A DNA stretch of 62,995 nucleotides from an uncultured Prolixibacteraceae bacterium (GCA_937915865.1 CALGIG010000130.1:1-62995), one strand, 5' to 3'. Shown: positions 17,530 to 26,461, counted from the stretch's first letter. A program made the numbers and translations. The notes: generated from the letters alone by a model not told the origin.

Positions 17530-18834
17530 TCACTTTTTATTTGTTATATATTCCAGATTATCGTCAAGCGGTGTCATTTTGGGCATCAACAAATGAACGA
17601 AAAGCAGAATGGTTATATACGACAGACCTGCGATAACGAATGCCCAGAAATAGCCTGAATTGTTGGCAGAATCGAGTACAGCGCCCAACGAAATATCGGC
17701 AATAACAGCAACAGCAACACCAATCATTTTACCAATTCCAATAACCGAAGCTGTTGCTTTCTTCGGAAATACATCTGACGCCAATGTAAAGCCATTAATC
17801 GACCATGACTGGTGTCCTGCAGCGCCCAATCCAATCAGGAAAACAGCCAGCCATTTGCTGGCAACAACCGGGACAAAGCTTACAGGCAAAATAATAATGG
17901 CACAAACAAGCATGGTAATTTTTCTGGCTTTATTAATACTCCATCCTTTCTTTATCAAAGCACCCGAAGCATAACCTCCCAACAAGCTGCCTGCATCGGC
18001 CAGAATAAAGATAATCAGGAATGGTATTCCCAAGCCATCGATGTCAACGCCGAATTGTTCGGAGAGGAATTTCGCACCCCAGAACAGGTAGAACCACCAA
18101 ACAGCATCTGTAATTGTGGTAATTGAAAAGGCCCAGGTTTCACGTTTGGGAAGCAATTTTACCCAGGGAATATTTTCTTTGCTCTCTTCAATCGAATCGC
18201 TGTTGATGTAATCCAATTCAGTTTTCGATAGTTTGGGATGGTTTTCAGGTTTTTGGTAAGTTTTTATCCACAGAATGACCCACACTGCACTTAACAAACC
18301 AGTAAAAAGAAAAGGTATTTGCCAGTTATTACCATCTTTCGAAACAACTGCACCAACAATAAAAGGGGCAAGAATTGCACCTACGCTGGTTGAAGCATCG
18401 AAAATTCCCGTTGCAAATGCCCGGTCTTTCTTTGGGAACCATTCGGCAACAGTTTTAATAGCAGCCGGAAAATTTCCTGATTCACCAATACCTAAACCAA
18501 AACGGGCCAGCATAAAGCCAACCAACCCAAAAGCCGGACGGATCACCGCATGTAACATTCCGAATATGCTCCAGATGGCAATCGAAATTGTATATCCTAT
18601 TTTGGTTCCCATTTTGTCGATGATGCCGCCCATAAACAACAAACCAATTCCGTATGCTATTTTAAACGAAACCATGATGGCTGCATAGTCTTTATTTGTC
18701 CATTCAAAAAGTTTCTGAAGGGTATGGGCCATTACACCCAAAATACTGCGGTCGAAATAATTGATGGTGGTAGCCATAAACACCAGTGCAAGAATACGGT
18801 AGCGGTAAGCGCCAATTTTAGTCGGTTGGTCCAT
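17530..18834 (-). CDS. MFS transporter, ACS (anion:cation symporter) type
   Basis: 434 residues with about 12 hydrophobic spans. The first helix carries the ACS signature (ATTINYFDRSILG), with the loop motif GGIIDKMGTK between helices 2 and 3 and ARFGLGIGESGNFPAA in helix 4, as in hexuronate/glycerate transporters. It probably brings a small acidic or neutral sugar across the inner membrane. It starts 5 bp after the amidohydrolase and precedes the NagB-like gene, so the substrate is probably the product of the exported enzymes of this operon. There is no SusC/SusD to pair with it. Confidence 0.85.
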   Translation of the reverse strand: MDQPTKIGAYRYRILALVFMATTINYFDRSILGVMAHTLQKLFEWTNKDYAAIMVSFKIAYGIGLLFMGGIIDKMGTKIGYTISIAIWSIFGMLHAVIRPAFGLVGFMLARFGLGIGESGNFPAAIKTVAEWFPKKDRAFATGIFDASTSVGAILAPFIVGAVVSKDGNNWQIPFLFTGLLSAVWVILWIKTYQKPENHPKLSKTELDYINSDSIEESKENIPWVKLLPKRETWAFSITTITDAVWWFYLFWGAKFLSEQFGVDIDGLGIPFLIIFILADAGSLLGGYASGALIKKGWSINKARKITMLVCAIIILPVSFVPVVASKWLAVFLIGLGAAGHQSWSINGFTLASDVFPKKATASVIGIGKMIGVAVAVIADISLGAVLDSANNSGYFWAFVIAGLSYITILLFVHLLMPKMTPLDDNLEYITNKK

Positions 18835-18839
18835 TTTAG

Positions 18840-20183
18840 TTAATGTTTCAGTTTAAACAGGTTAATTGCATTATCGTGTAAAATCATCCGGGCAATTTTT
18901 ATAGCTTCTTGTTCAGAAAAATATTGGCTTTTCACTTTTCCAATTAACACATTTCCAATTACTTCTTTTGCAAAAAGCAGATGCCCGTATATGTTTTCAA
19001 CATTTTCGTAATCACCCCCAAACGCCATGATTTTATTTGCCGGAACAGTTTCGAGCCACTCGCTTAGAAAACGTTCGCTATACGATGGCGAGATGATGTA
19101 TAACCAACATAAATCGATATACACATTTCTGAAATTCTTGGCCAGACTGCCAAATTCGCCACCATACGGGTAACCACCATGAAAAAGTATAAATCTCACA
19201 TTTCGATATTTCAGGAAAAGATTGGCCAGCAAAGCCGGATTCGAGTTTTGTATGTAATTTCCGTCGCCGGCCTGTAAACCGGTATGAATCTGTATGGGCA
19301 CGTTATATTTCAGAGCCTGATCTAAAATACGGTGCATCATGTAATCGGCCAGCGGTTTAGCAGCTTCAGATGATAAAGGCACATCTTTGCTTTGCATAAC
19401 CTTAAGAAAAACTTCCTCAGCTTTTTTCTTGCTTACATCTTCGAAATATAAAGAACGAAAATAGGCTGTCGAATTTTTGATGGTTGTGATTCCGTTTTTT
19501 ACCGCAGTATCAAATTCTTTATTCAAAGTAAAAACCAAATCATCCAGACAGTTTATTGTTGTACCTTGCTTTTTTGCCAACAGGTCAATTTTTGCTTTAC
19601 AATCGAGCTGAAAATAGTCGAACCGTTTGGTATATCTGAAATAGTCGGGATCGCCTTCTGATGGTTGCGAGTCGTTGATCAGGTAATCTATTTTGCATTT
19701 ATCCTGAAGGACCGTTTTGTACCAATCAGTTTTATAAGCATCTCTCAGCTTTTCAGTCAACCACAAAATCGACTGGTCGTTAAGTTCGCTGATTCCAAAT
19801 AAGTGATCAACCGAAAGTAAAACTGCACGGTTATAGCTCGTATTGAATGAAGCTTCGTAGTAAGGCTTCATGATTTTCCATTTTTCAGCAGCCGAAAGTG
19901 AATCGGTCAGCAATGTGGCAAACTGCGGCTTCGACATTCCTGCCGATTTAATATCGTCATCGGCATATTGATGGAACAACCACATAAAATCAATGGATTT
20001 ATTTTTGGCAATTCCTTTATAACCAACCAAATGTTCGTGAGTATCAACTACTCTCATGGTGTCGAGCACTTGCCTGATTCGTTCTTCAAAACCTTTTTTG
20101 GGGGCAGGTTTAATTGTTACCTGTCCGAACGAAGTTATAATAAACAATACCCCAACCAGCAACAATATTTTTTTCTTCATCAC
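18840..20183 (-). CDS. exported amidohydrolase-family protein
   Basis: 447 residues with a signal peptide (hydrophobic 6-19). It is a TIM-barrel metal hydrolase of the Amidohydro_2 / uronate-isomerase-like group: VDTHEHL with H49 and H51, QIHTGLQ as the strand-5 His, FHGGYP as strand 6 and FGGDYE with the strand-8 Asp. This is a full set of metal ligands, so the enzyme should be active. The substrate is unknown; family members cleave C-N or C-C bonds or isomerise sugars. It sits 60 bp after the exported NagA-like gene and 5 bp before the permease. Two exported amidohydrolase-fold enzymes in one operon are unusual. Confidence 0.7.
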   Translation of the reverse strand: MMKKKILLLVGVLFIITSFGQVTIKPAPKKGFEERIRQVLDTMRVVDTHEHLVGYKGIAKNKSIDFMWLFHQYADDDIKSAGMSKPQFATLLTDSLSAAEKWKIMKPYYEASFNTSYNRAVLLSVDHLFGISELNDQSILWLTEKLRDAYKTDWYKTVLQDKCKIDYLINDSQPSEGDPDYFRYTKRFDYFQLDCKAKIDLLAKKQGTTINCLDDLVFTLNKEFDTAVKNGITTIKNSTAYFRSLYFEDVSKKKAEEVFLKVMQSKDVPLSSEAAKPLADYMMHRILDQALKYNVPIQIHTGLQAGDGNYIQNSNPALLANLFLKYRNVRFILFHGGYPYGGEFGSLAKNFRNVYIDLCWLYIISPSYSERFLSEWLETVPANKIMAFGGDYENVENIYGHLLFAKEVIGNVLIGKVKSQYFSEQEAIKIARMILHDNAINLFKLKH

Positions 20184-20243
20184 ATCAATTCCTTATTTAC
20201 AATTGAATAGTATTCTTTTTTAGTTTGCTGATGATACAATTAA

Positions 20244-21452
20244 CTAGTTTTTTTCATATACAACTTTCCCTGCAACAATGGTTTTCTGAATGACCATCTC
20301 ATCATTTTCAACAGTAAAAAGTATTAAATCAGCCCGTTTACCCACAGCTAGTTCACCAACATTATTCCAGCCCATCAGTTTAGCCGGATTAGTACTTGCC
20401 ATTTGAATAGCTTCACCCAATGTACATCCGGTAAATTTCATCATATTGGTTACACATATACTTACCGGCGAAGCTGCACCAGCCAGTACATTTTCATCAG
20501 GAAACTTTACCACATCAGGTGTCAGCAATACTTTTCGTTCACCACGAATGTACTCGCCAGGCGGCATTCCTGCCAAATCCAGCGCATCCGACACCAAAAT
20601 TGTCCGTTCAATTCCTTTCACTTTATAAAATGTACTGACTTCATGTTTATTCAGATGAAAACCATCTGCAATAATCGATATGGAAAGCTTGTCGTTGGCC
20701 AATTGTGGCCAGATCGGATTATTGTGCCGGTCAATCAGGTTGGCGCAACCATTACCTAAATGAGTTGAAAGTGTTGCTCCGGCATTTACTGCATTTTCAA
20801 TTTGGCTTGCATTGCCATTATGATGTCCCAACGAAACAACAATCCCTGACTTTTTACAATTTGCTATAAAAGAATTAGCTCCGTCTGTTTCCGGGGCTAA
20901 TGTTACCAGTTTAATTTTGTTTCCTGAAGCTTTTTGAAATGCTGAAAATTCATTCCAGTCAGGCTTTCGGATATATTTTTCGAGATGAGCGCCACGAAAA
21001 CCTTTTTCAGGTGAAATATAGGGCCCTTCCAGATGAAATCCGGGAACAGAAGCCGCCACATCGGCAGTGAAGCTGGCTTTGGCTAGTAAAGAGAAACTTT
21101 TTAGCAGATTTTCACGACTGGCTGTAATAACAGTTGGTAAAAAGCAAGTTATCCCTTTTCCCCACAACGCCTTGGTTGCTTTTTCGAAATTTTCAGAAGT
21201 GAGAGTTTGGTCCGAAAAGTCAACTCCCATATAACCATTAATTTGCAAATCAATAAGGCCAGGAGCTACAAAATAAGTTTTGGAAACAATTTTATTTGGA
21301 TATTTTATTTTACTAATCAAACTACCATTAATTTCTATAACAATAGGTTTCCCGGTCAGGTAATGGATCCCTTCAATTTTTTCACTTTGAGAATATCCCA
21401 AAGTAATTGAAAATAAACTTATTACTAACAAACTAGTAATGGTAGTTTTCAT
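20244..21452 (-). CDS. nagA: exported NagA-like N-acetylglucosamine deacetylase
   Basis: 402 residues. All key NagA residues are present: metal ligands E142 (GFHLEGPY), H210 (SLGHH) and H231 (STHLGNG), substrate His H266 (IADGFHL) and catalytic D289 (LVSDAL). Unlike typical cytoplasmic NagA it starts with a clear signal peptide (MKTTITSLLVISLFSITLGY). In the periplasm GlcNAc-6-phosphate would not be expected, so the true substrate may be a free or linked N-acetyl sugar. It is the first gene of an operon with an exported amidohydrolase, MFS permease and NagB-like enzyme, and is preceded at 96 nt by the motif shared with the beta-helix operon. The NagA fold is certain; the substrate is not. Confidence 0.8.
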   Translation of the reverse strand: MKTTITSLLVISLFSITLGYSQSEKIEGIHYLTGKPIVIEINGSLISKIKYPNKIVSKTYFVAPGLIDLQINGYMGVDFSDQTLTSENFEKATKALWGKGITCFLPTVITASRENLLKSFSLLAKASFTADVAASVPGFHLEGPYISPEKGFRGAHLEKYIRKPDWNEFSAFQKASGNKIKLVTLAPETDGANSFIANCKKSGIVVSLGHHNGNASQIENAVNAGATLSTHLGNGCANLIDRHNNPIWPQLANDKLSISIIADGFHLNKHEVSTFYKVKGIERTILVSDALDLAGMPPGEYIRGERKVLLTPDVVKFPDENVLAGAASPVSICVTNMMKFTGCTLGEAIQMASTNPAKLMGWNNVGELAVGKRADLILFTVENDEMVIQKTIVAGKVVYEKN

Positions 21453-21507
21453 TTGTATTTGTTGGTTATAGGTATGTCAGGAAACAAAAATTACCGGTTT
21501 TCTTTCC

Positions 21508-21518
21508 TATTTTCAAAC
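21508..21518 (-). promoter_or_regulatory. probable -33 region of the NagA-like operon
   Basis: On the minus strand GTTTGAAAATA, starting 56 nt before the ATG; identical in sequence and distance to 10264-10274. TAATTTTTG, close to the TAnnTTTG -7 element, follows 20 bases after the TTTG. Confidence 0.6.
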
Positions 21519-21548
21519 ATATTGAAAACTACTTGTTTGCTTTGATCA

Positions 21549-21579
21549 GTTTTTGCTTATTGATAGTGGAATATTAACC
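21549..21579 (-). promoter_or_regulatory. conserved bipartite operator motif, site 2
   Basis: GTTTTTGCTTATT, five variable bases, TGGAATATTAACC on the plus strand. It is identical to 10305-10335 at all 26 fixed positions and at the same 96-nt distance from the ATG. Confidence 0.75.
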
Positions 21580-21848
21580 ACAACAGCCTCATTTATAAAA
21601 CATGACTATTATAAACTGTTTAAAATTAGAAACTAAGCCCAAAATCAAAATGAACAAAATTTAAACAGTCTCTTAAACTTACTTCGAAATATACTAAATT
21701 ATTAGAACTGTTTTCCCTTGAACCTACAAAGAAAACAGCCAGACTTTTTCCCCTGCTTACTTAGTGAAGGTTAAACAATGAGAAAATTGAAAGTTATAAT
21801 AATCAAACTGATATATTGATTTTAATAAGCTAATAACCAATACATTAT

Positions 21849-22685
21849 TTACGAAGCAATTGAAAAAAACATACGAATATCCATCGAAAAAGCAATAGTC
21901 CGTTTTTCAGCAAAAGGAACTTTTGTAAGTATATCATCCGAATTAATTCTGATTAATATGGCGTTTTTATAGTTAGCAGCAATGTATTCAAATGGAAACT
22001 TAATAAGTGTATGTGCTTCAATTCCAACACCAAGTTCAAGTAAAGCAAGTTTACCTTTTACTGCATTTCTTAAAAAATCGATATATCTGGATGAATTTTG
22101 TTTCCAGAATTTATGATTGAAATTTGTTGAACTGTTTGTATTAGGTTCCAGAAAACTTCCGCAACGTGGACAAGTTGGTATATTTGAACTACTTATAGCA
22201 AATGGGCTTATTGCCAGATCATTAAGTAAATTATCTACTATTTTTTTATTATGAATATTTTTTTTCGAACAGGGGAGTGAGCATTGAAAAAAAGAAAGAT
22301 CGCCATTAGGCGAATAAATGTTTTGTTTTTCGAAACCAGCATTGACAAATTGACCATCGGTAGCTGTTGTTACAACAAAGTATGGTTTATTTTTTACTAA
22401 TTCGAAAAATGAAGAATAGACATTTTCAAACGGATTTGTATATCTGAAAGCCGAAATGTATCGTGCAATAAATGCGTAATGTTCTTCAATTGTTGGAAAA
22501 TAATAAGAAAGTGCTTCGGAAACAGTTTTCAAACCATATCGACGCGTATATCCGGGAAACAATTTTTTAAATGTATCAACACTTTCAATTTGTGGCCCTG
22601 CAATCCCGGACAATCCATTTCCGGCGCCAATTAAAATATAATCCGAATCCTCAATTATCTTTTTAATTTTTTCAGGATTTTCCAT
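21849..22685 (-). CDS. Sir2-family protein resembling class M sirtuins
   Basis: 278 residues. A Rossmann-like start GAGNGLSGIAG (20-30) matches the sirtuin NAD loop. A Cys4 zinc module is visible (C135, C139, C172, C175). The usual TQN-x-D segment reads TTATD (106-110) and the catalytic His of the HG motif is Asn (PNGD, 126-129). Class M sirtuins (SirTM) likewise lack this His and act as protein ADP-ribosyltransferases, usually beside a macrodomain gene. No macrodomain, lipoate ligase or GcvH gene is nearby here. NAD binding is likely; deacetylase activity is doubtful. It is transcribed alone. Confidence 0.7.
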   Translation of the reverse strand: MENPEKIKKIIEDSDYILIGAGNGLSGIAGPQIESVDTFKKLFPGYTRRYGLKTVSEALSYYFPTIEEHYAFIARYISAFRYTNPFENVYSSFFELVKNKPYFVVTTATDGQFVNAGFEKQNIYSPNGDLSFFQCSLPCSKKNIHNKKIVDNLLNDLAISPFAISSSNIPTCPRCGSFLEPNTNSSTNFNHKFWKQNSSRYIDFLRNAVKGKLALLELGVGIEAHTLIKFPFEYIAANYKNAILIRINSDDILTKVPFAEKRTIAFSMDIRMFFSIAS

Positions 22686-22819
22686 GACTTTTTTTAAAGT
22701 TATTTTGACTGATTATCAACAAGGAAATAAAATCTAATATTTCCCAACACTTTTACTGAATAAAATATTTTATTCAATACTACTTTGAATAACTATTTTT
22801 TGCAATTGGAGTTTTAGAA

Positions 22820-23012
22820 TAATAAGAACAACTTATTGTCACATTCTTAAAATACTCACTACACATCCAAACACGATCATTCCTTTCATCATTCAGAAAG
22901 AAAGGTGAAATGCATTGCAAAATTTGGAGTGAGTTCAGTCGAACGATATTCTGGGTTGAGCCTTTATAAATTACGAACCGAAGTACGACATTACTTCATT
23001 CTCATTACTTAG
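22820..23012. repeat. structured intergenic repeat, degenerate copy C
   Basis: The right end AAGTACGACATTACTTCATT and following TCTCATTACTTAG (22981-23012) align with the right end of copy A. The left end is decayed (AATAAG...TTATTGTCACATT, 22820-22844) and only ACTCACT/GAGTGAG remain of the inner stem. It fills most of the 336-bp gap 22686-23021. Confidence 0.5.
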
Positions 23013-23021
23013 TTCTTTTTT

Positions 23022-24392
23022 TTATTCAGCAACCTTGATACATATAAGCTGGCTTTGATCACGAATCAATAATTTACCATCGGCCAGTGCCATTGGAGCC
23101 CAGTTTTGAGTTGGACCACCAAAATTTGTCATACCATTACTATTATCAACTCCACCAGGTTTAAGCATTTCGACTGATGCCAGGGGCTTAAAAGCAGATG
23201 GGTCAGGTTCAATCAAAAAAAGTTTCTTAAATCCATCAGTCGAAAGAATTAAACCATCAGCATAGATCATACTTCCTTTATTAAATTCAGGGTTACGCCC
23301 AGTTTTCCATTTAATCTGACCATCCATGCTCATGCAAACCAAACCATCACGTCGTTCATTGGTCCCATAATGAACATAGAAATAGCCATTTATTAAAACC
23401 GGTGGTAAAGTATAAGCGCCAAAATCAGCAGTTTTAAAAAGTTCAGTTACATCATAACTGTTATCAGCTTTTTTATCAATTTTAAGCATTGCAGTTCCAG
23501 CATTGTAACCACCTGAAATCAGCACTTTGCTGTCACCCGCATCAACAGCCAGATTTGAAGGAATTGAGCATTGAAAATTGTTGTATTCCCATAGTATTTT
23601 ACCTGAATTAGGGTCAATTCCAACAACTTTTCCACCTTTTGGAGTTTCGCCCCAGCCACCTCCAGCTGCCGTAATCATTACTATTTGTTTCTCATTACCA
23701 ATATTTACTAAAACCGGACTAACATATCCGACAGGTCCAATTGCTGGAGTTTTCCATTTCAGGTTGCCTGTAAGTTTTTCAAAGGCAACGACACCAGCAT
23801 TTGGCGCCTGAGATGCAACAATAATCAAATCGCCAAAAAGTAATGGACATTGGGTAATGGCCCACATTGGCAGTTGGGTTCCGCCAAAATCCTTCCATAT
23901 ATTCTTATTCCAGACAGGCTTATGTGTATTAATATCAATACAATACAAATCACCAAGCGGACCACATGAATACACATTTTTATCATCAACTGCCGGAACA
24001 CTTCGCGATCCGGGAAAGGGGAACGAACCTTCAGCTGAATATTCGAAATTCCAAAGTTCATTACCGCTCGATAATTCGAAGCACCTTATTTTATCACCAA
24101 CCTTATCATTTCTGTCAAGCAAATAAACCTTGCCATCTTTTACTGCGGTACCCCCATATCCAATTCCAATTTGTACAGTCCATAAAACCTGTGGCCCAGT
24201 TGCAGCCCATGTTCGCAAAAGCTTTTTTTGAGATGAAGTGCTATTCCCATTAGGGCCAAGAAACTGAGGCCAGTCTTGCCCAAAAGTTGATATGCAGATG
24301 AAGAACAAAAAAAGAAATAAGTTACTGAACTTTTTGAATATCAGCCTGGTATGAATACTACTGATAATCGTTTGTTTTGAATTGATTTTCAT
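23022..24392 (-). CDS. secreted PQQ-type beta-propeller protein
   Basis: 456 residues with a long N-terminal signal (hydrophobic core about 25-37). The mature start DWPQFLGPNGNS and the blades ending in ELWNFEY, PVWNKNI, LKWKTP and ILWEYNN are typical of outer-membrane BamB/PQQ-like repeat proteins that are abundant in Planctomycetes and some Bacteroidota. No dehydrogenase active-site Cys pair is seen, so it is probably a binding or scaffold protein. It lies 56 bp downstream of the LytTR regulator on the same strand. Confidence 0.75.
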   Translation of the reverse strand: MKINSKQTIISSIHTRLIFKKFSNLFLFLFFICISTFGQDWPQFLGPNGNSTSSQKKLLRTWAATGPQVLWTVQIGIGYGGTAVKDGKVYLLDRNDKVGDKIRCFELSSGNELWNFEYSAEGSFPFPGSRSVPAVDDKNVYSCGPLGDLYCIDINTHKPVWNKNIWKDFGGTQLPMWAITQCPLLFGDLIIVASQAPNAGVVAFEKLTGNLKWKTPAIGPVGYVSPVLVNIGNEKQIVMITAAGGGWGETPKGGKVVGIDPNSGKILWEYNNFQCSIPSNLAVDAGDSKVLISGGYNAGTAMLKIDKKADNSYDVTELFKTADFGAYTLPPVLINGYFYVHYGTNERRDGLVCMSMDGQIKWKTGRNPEFNKGSMIYADGLILSTDGFKKLFLIEPDPSAFKPLASVEMLKPGGVDNSNGMTNFGGPTQNWAPMALADGKLLIRDQSQLICIKVAE

Positions 24393-24448
24393 AGGTTATT
24401 TTGATTTTTAATTGGTAATTCAATTGATTATTGGTTTTAATCTCTGCG

Positions 24449-25207
24449 CTAATATTTTCCGACAAACCATGTTTTAAATTCTGAGGCTTTGTTTTTACTA
24501 ACATAAATTCGTTCAGGTGGTTCTATTTCTACTGACAACAATAGCCTATTGTCAAACCAAATAGTTATATTATTCACACAATCTCTTGCCACAATAAACT
24601 GTTTATTGGCCCGAAAAAAATCGATAGGATTTAATGTTGTTTCAATTTGCTCCAATGTTTTGGAATAGGGGAGTTCTTCTCCATTCTTTAAAAAAATTCG
24701 TGTGTTTTTATCAGTAGTATAGAAAAAACAAATTTCACTTACATTAACCGGCAAAAGCTTATCTTTTTGCGGAACCAATAATTTGTCCCTGAAACTCGGC
24801 GCAAGCGATAAATTAGTCAGACCTGAAAGGTATTGTAATATATCTTGTCTGTTTAATCTTTTAAATTTTTCAAGAGCCGTCTTAACTTCCTCAACTTTAA
24901 TTGGTTTCAGAAGGTAATCAATACTGTTTACCTTAAAAGCATTTATAGCATACTGATCGTATGCCGTTGTAAAAATAATTGGTACTTCAAGTTTAATCTT
25001 GTCGAAAATTGAAAAAGCCGAGCCATCAGAAAGATGAATATCCATAAAAATCAGATCAGGTAATTTGTTGTTCAATAACCAATTAACCGTTTGATTTATA
25101 CTTTCAGTATTTCCACATATTCTGATACTGGAATCAAGCTGTGTTAAAATTTGAAATAAATTTTCGTAGGCCGCTGTTTCATCCTCAACTATAAGTATTT
25201 GCATCAT
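24449..25207 (-). CDS. LytTR-family response regulator
   Basis: 252 residues: receiver domain with phospho-acceptor D56 (LIFMDIHLSD), acidic pocket E8-D9-E10, switch Thr in FTTAYD and Lys in LLKPIKV. It is followed by a LytTR DNA-binding domain from about residue 145 (FFYTTDKNTRIFLKNGEEL, DFFRANKQFIV). It overlaps the upstream sensor kinase by 23 bp. It is likely to regulate envelope or carbohydrate genes; targets cannot be read from the sequence. Confidence 0.9.
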   Translation of the reverse strand: MMQILIVEDETAAYENLFQILTQLDSSIRICGNTESINQTVNWLLNNKLPDLIFMDIHLSDGSAFSIFDKIKLEVPIIFTTAYDQYAINAFKVNSIDYLLKPIKVEEVKTALEKFKRLNRQDILQYLSGLTNLSLAPSFRDKLLVPQKDKLLPVNVSEICFFYTTDKNTRIFLKNGEELPYSKTLEQIETTLNPIDFFRANKQFIVARDCVNNITIWFDNRLLLSVEIEPPERIYVSKNKASEFKTWFVGKY

Positions 25208-26225
25208 TTTCGTGTTTTAAAGGTAGATAAACAGTAAATCCTTCCTCGTTTTCTTCAATACGAATTCGCTGGTTCATTAATAATTGAAACCTGTTTTGGA
25301 GGTTTTGCAAACCAGTTCCGTTTGTTTCAGGAATTGAATATTTGGGAAAAACAGGATTTGAAACAACCAATTCAAAATTTGAATTTAGATGAATTGAAAT
25401 TTCCATTACATGATCGCTATCGATAGTATTATGTACCACTACATTTTCTAAAAGTGGTAATAATGATAATACAGGAAGCTTTAAATCAAGTACTTCACTA
25501 GGTACATCAACATTAAAAATTAGTTTATTTGCAAACCGTACCTCCATCAGGTACGAAAATGATTGAACGAAACTGAGCTCTTCACTTAATGTTACAATAT
25601 TCTTCTTATCACTTTGTAACACATATCTAAAAATATCAGAAAGTTTGTCGACATATTCCAGTGCATTATTTTCATTTTTCTTACGGATTAAGGAGGAAAG
25701 CCCATTCAATGAGTTGAAGAAAAAATGAGGATTAATCTGGTTAGTTAGAGCAACATAACGGCTTTGCAAATTTTCTGTTTTTAACTGTTCAATTTCAAGT
25801 TCTTTCTTTTGCTTTTCGTTTGTTAAAACTATCAAATGACCTGAAAAAGCAGTTAAAATCCATACAACAAAGAATTGGAAAAGTAGTGTACTACCATACC
25901 AATCGGCTTTATATTCATTTAGTTGAGTAATTACAATGTAAACAGAATAAGCTATGCCAGATATTACAAATGTATGAAGTAACCTGCGCCGAAGATTTTG
26001 TGTTTCTGTCTTTTTCAGGTTATAGATCGCCAGAATGAATATTAATACTGTAAAATAAAAATACCTGAATAAAAAATATAAGATATACGGTGTATTATAT
26101 CTTTCACTATAAAATTTTATATCCCATGGAAGGCAAACGATATTAGTATACGTGATAAAAACGGCACTTACCATACTGCTTAAAAGGAGTACTCTCAGCG
26201 ATATATCTTTATCGGGCATATTCAT
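25185..26225 (-). CDS. LytS-like sensor histidine kinase
   Basis: 346 residues. Four hydrophobic spans (about 9-30, 47-70, 83-100, 112-134) form a membrane sensor with no recognisable periplasmic domain. A short coiled coil (about 137-160) leads to the His_kinase dimerisation box QINPHFFFNSLNGLSS with H167. The ATPase N-box is LLENVVVHNT and a G-box GTGLQNLQNR is visible. It phosphorylates the LytTR partner encoded by the overlapping downstream gene. The gene is preceded by a 917-bp repeat-rich gap. Confidence 0.9.
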   Translation of the reverse strand: MNMPDKDISLRVLLLSSMVSAVFITYTNIVCLPWDIKFYSERYNTPYILYFLFRYFYFTVLIFILAIYNLKKTETQNLRRRLLHTFVISGIAYSVYIVITQLNEYKADWYGSTLLFQFFVVWILTAFSGHLIVLTNEKQKKELEIEQLKTENLQSRYVALTNQINPHFFFNSLNGLSSLIRKKNENNALEYVDKLSDIFRYVLQSDKKNIVTLSEELSFVQSFSYLMEVRFANKLIFNVDVPSEVLDLKLPVLSLLPLLENVVVHNTIDSDHVMEISIHLNSNFELVVSNPVFPKYSIPETNGTGLQNLQNRFQLLMNQRIRIEENEEGFTVYLPLKHENDANTYS

Positions 26226-26343
26226 TTTATTGATTAATTTAAGATTGCTGGTTTATCACCAAAACTCATATTACCATATCGTTACATCGTATATTCATTA
26301 AGAAACTGTTTAAATTTTATTTTATCGTTCCGTTAAGAACAAA

Positions 26344-26430
26344 ATGTGGGTAGGAAAAGAATGATTTTAGATGATCTCTTGTCCCGTACGGGACAAAATG
26401 AAACGATAAATGGTCATTTTTCTACCCATA
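26344..26430. repeat. palindromic element with GTCCCGTACGGGAC core
   Basis: Outer arms ATGTGGGTAGGAAAAGA (26344-26360) and CATTTTTCTACCCATA (26415-26430) are imperfectly complementary. The centre is the 18-bp perfect palindrome TTGTCCCGTACGGGACAA (26379-26396). It looks like a short mobile or REP-like intergenic element. Confidence 0.6.
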
Positions 26431-26461
26431 TATTTTCCCTCCTGGAAATTTAAAACTCAAT

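Larger units (their letters stand above)
21453..21848. other. promoter region of the NagA-like operon
   Basis: A 396-bp gap. The first 130 bp upstream of the operon contain the two boxes described separately. The rest, up to the end of the sirtuin gene, is AT-rich and shows no terminator or further motif. Confidence 0.5.
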
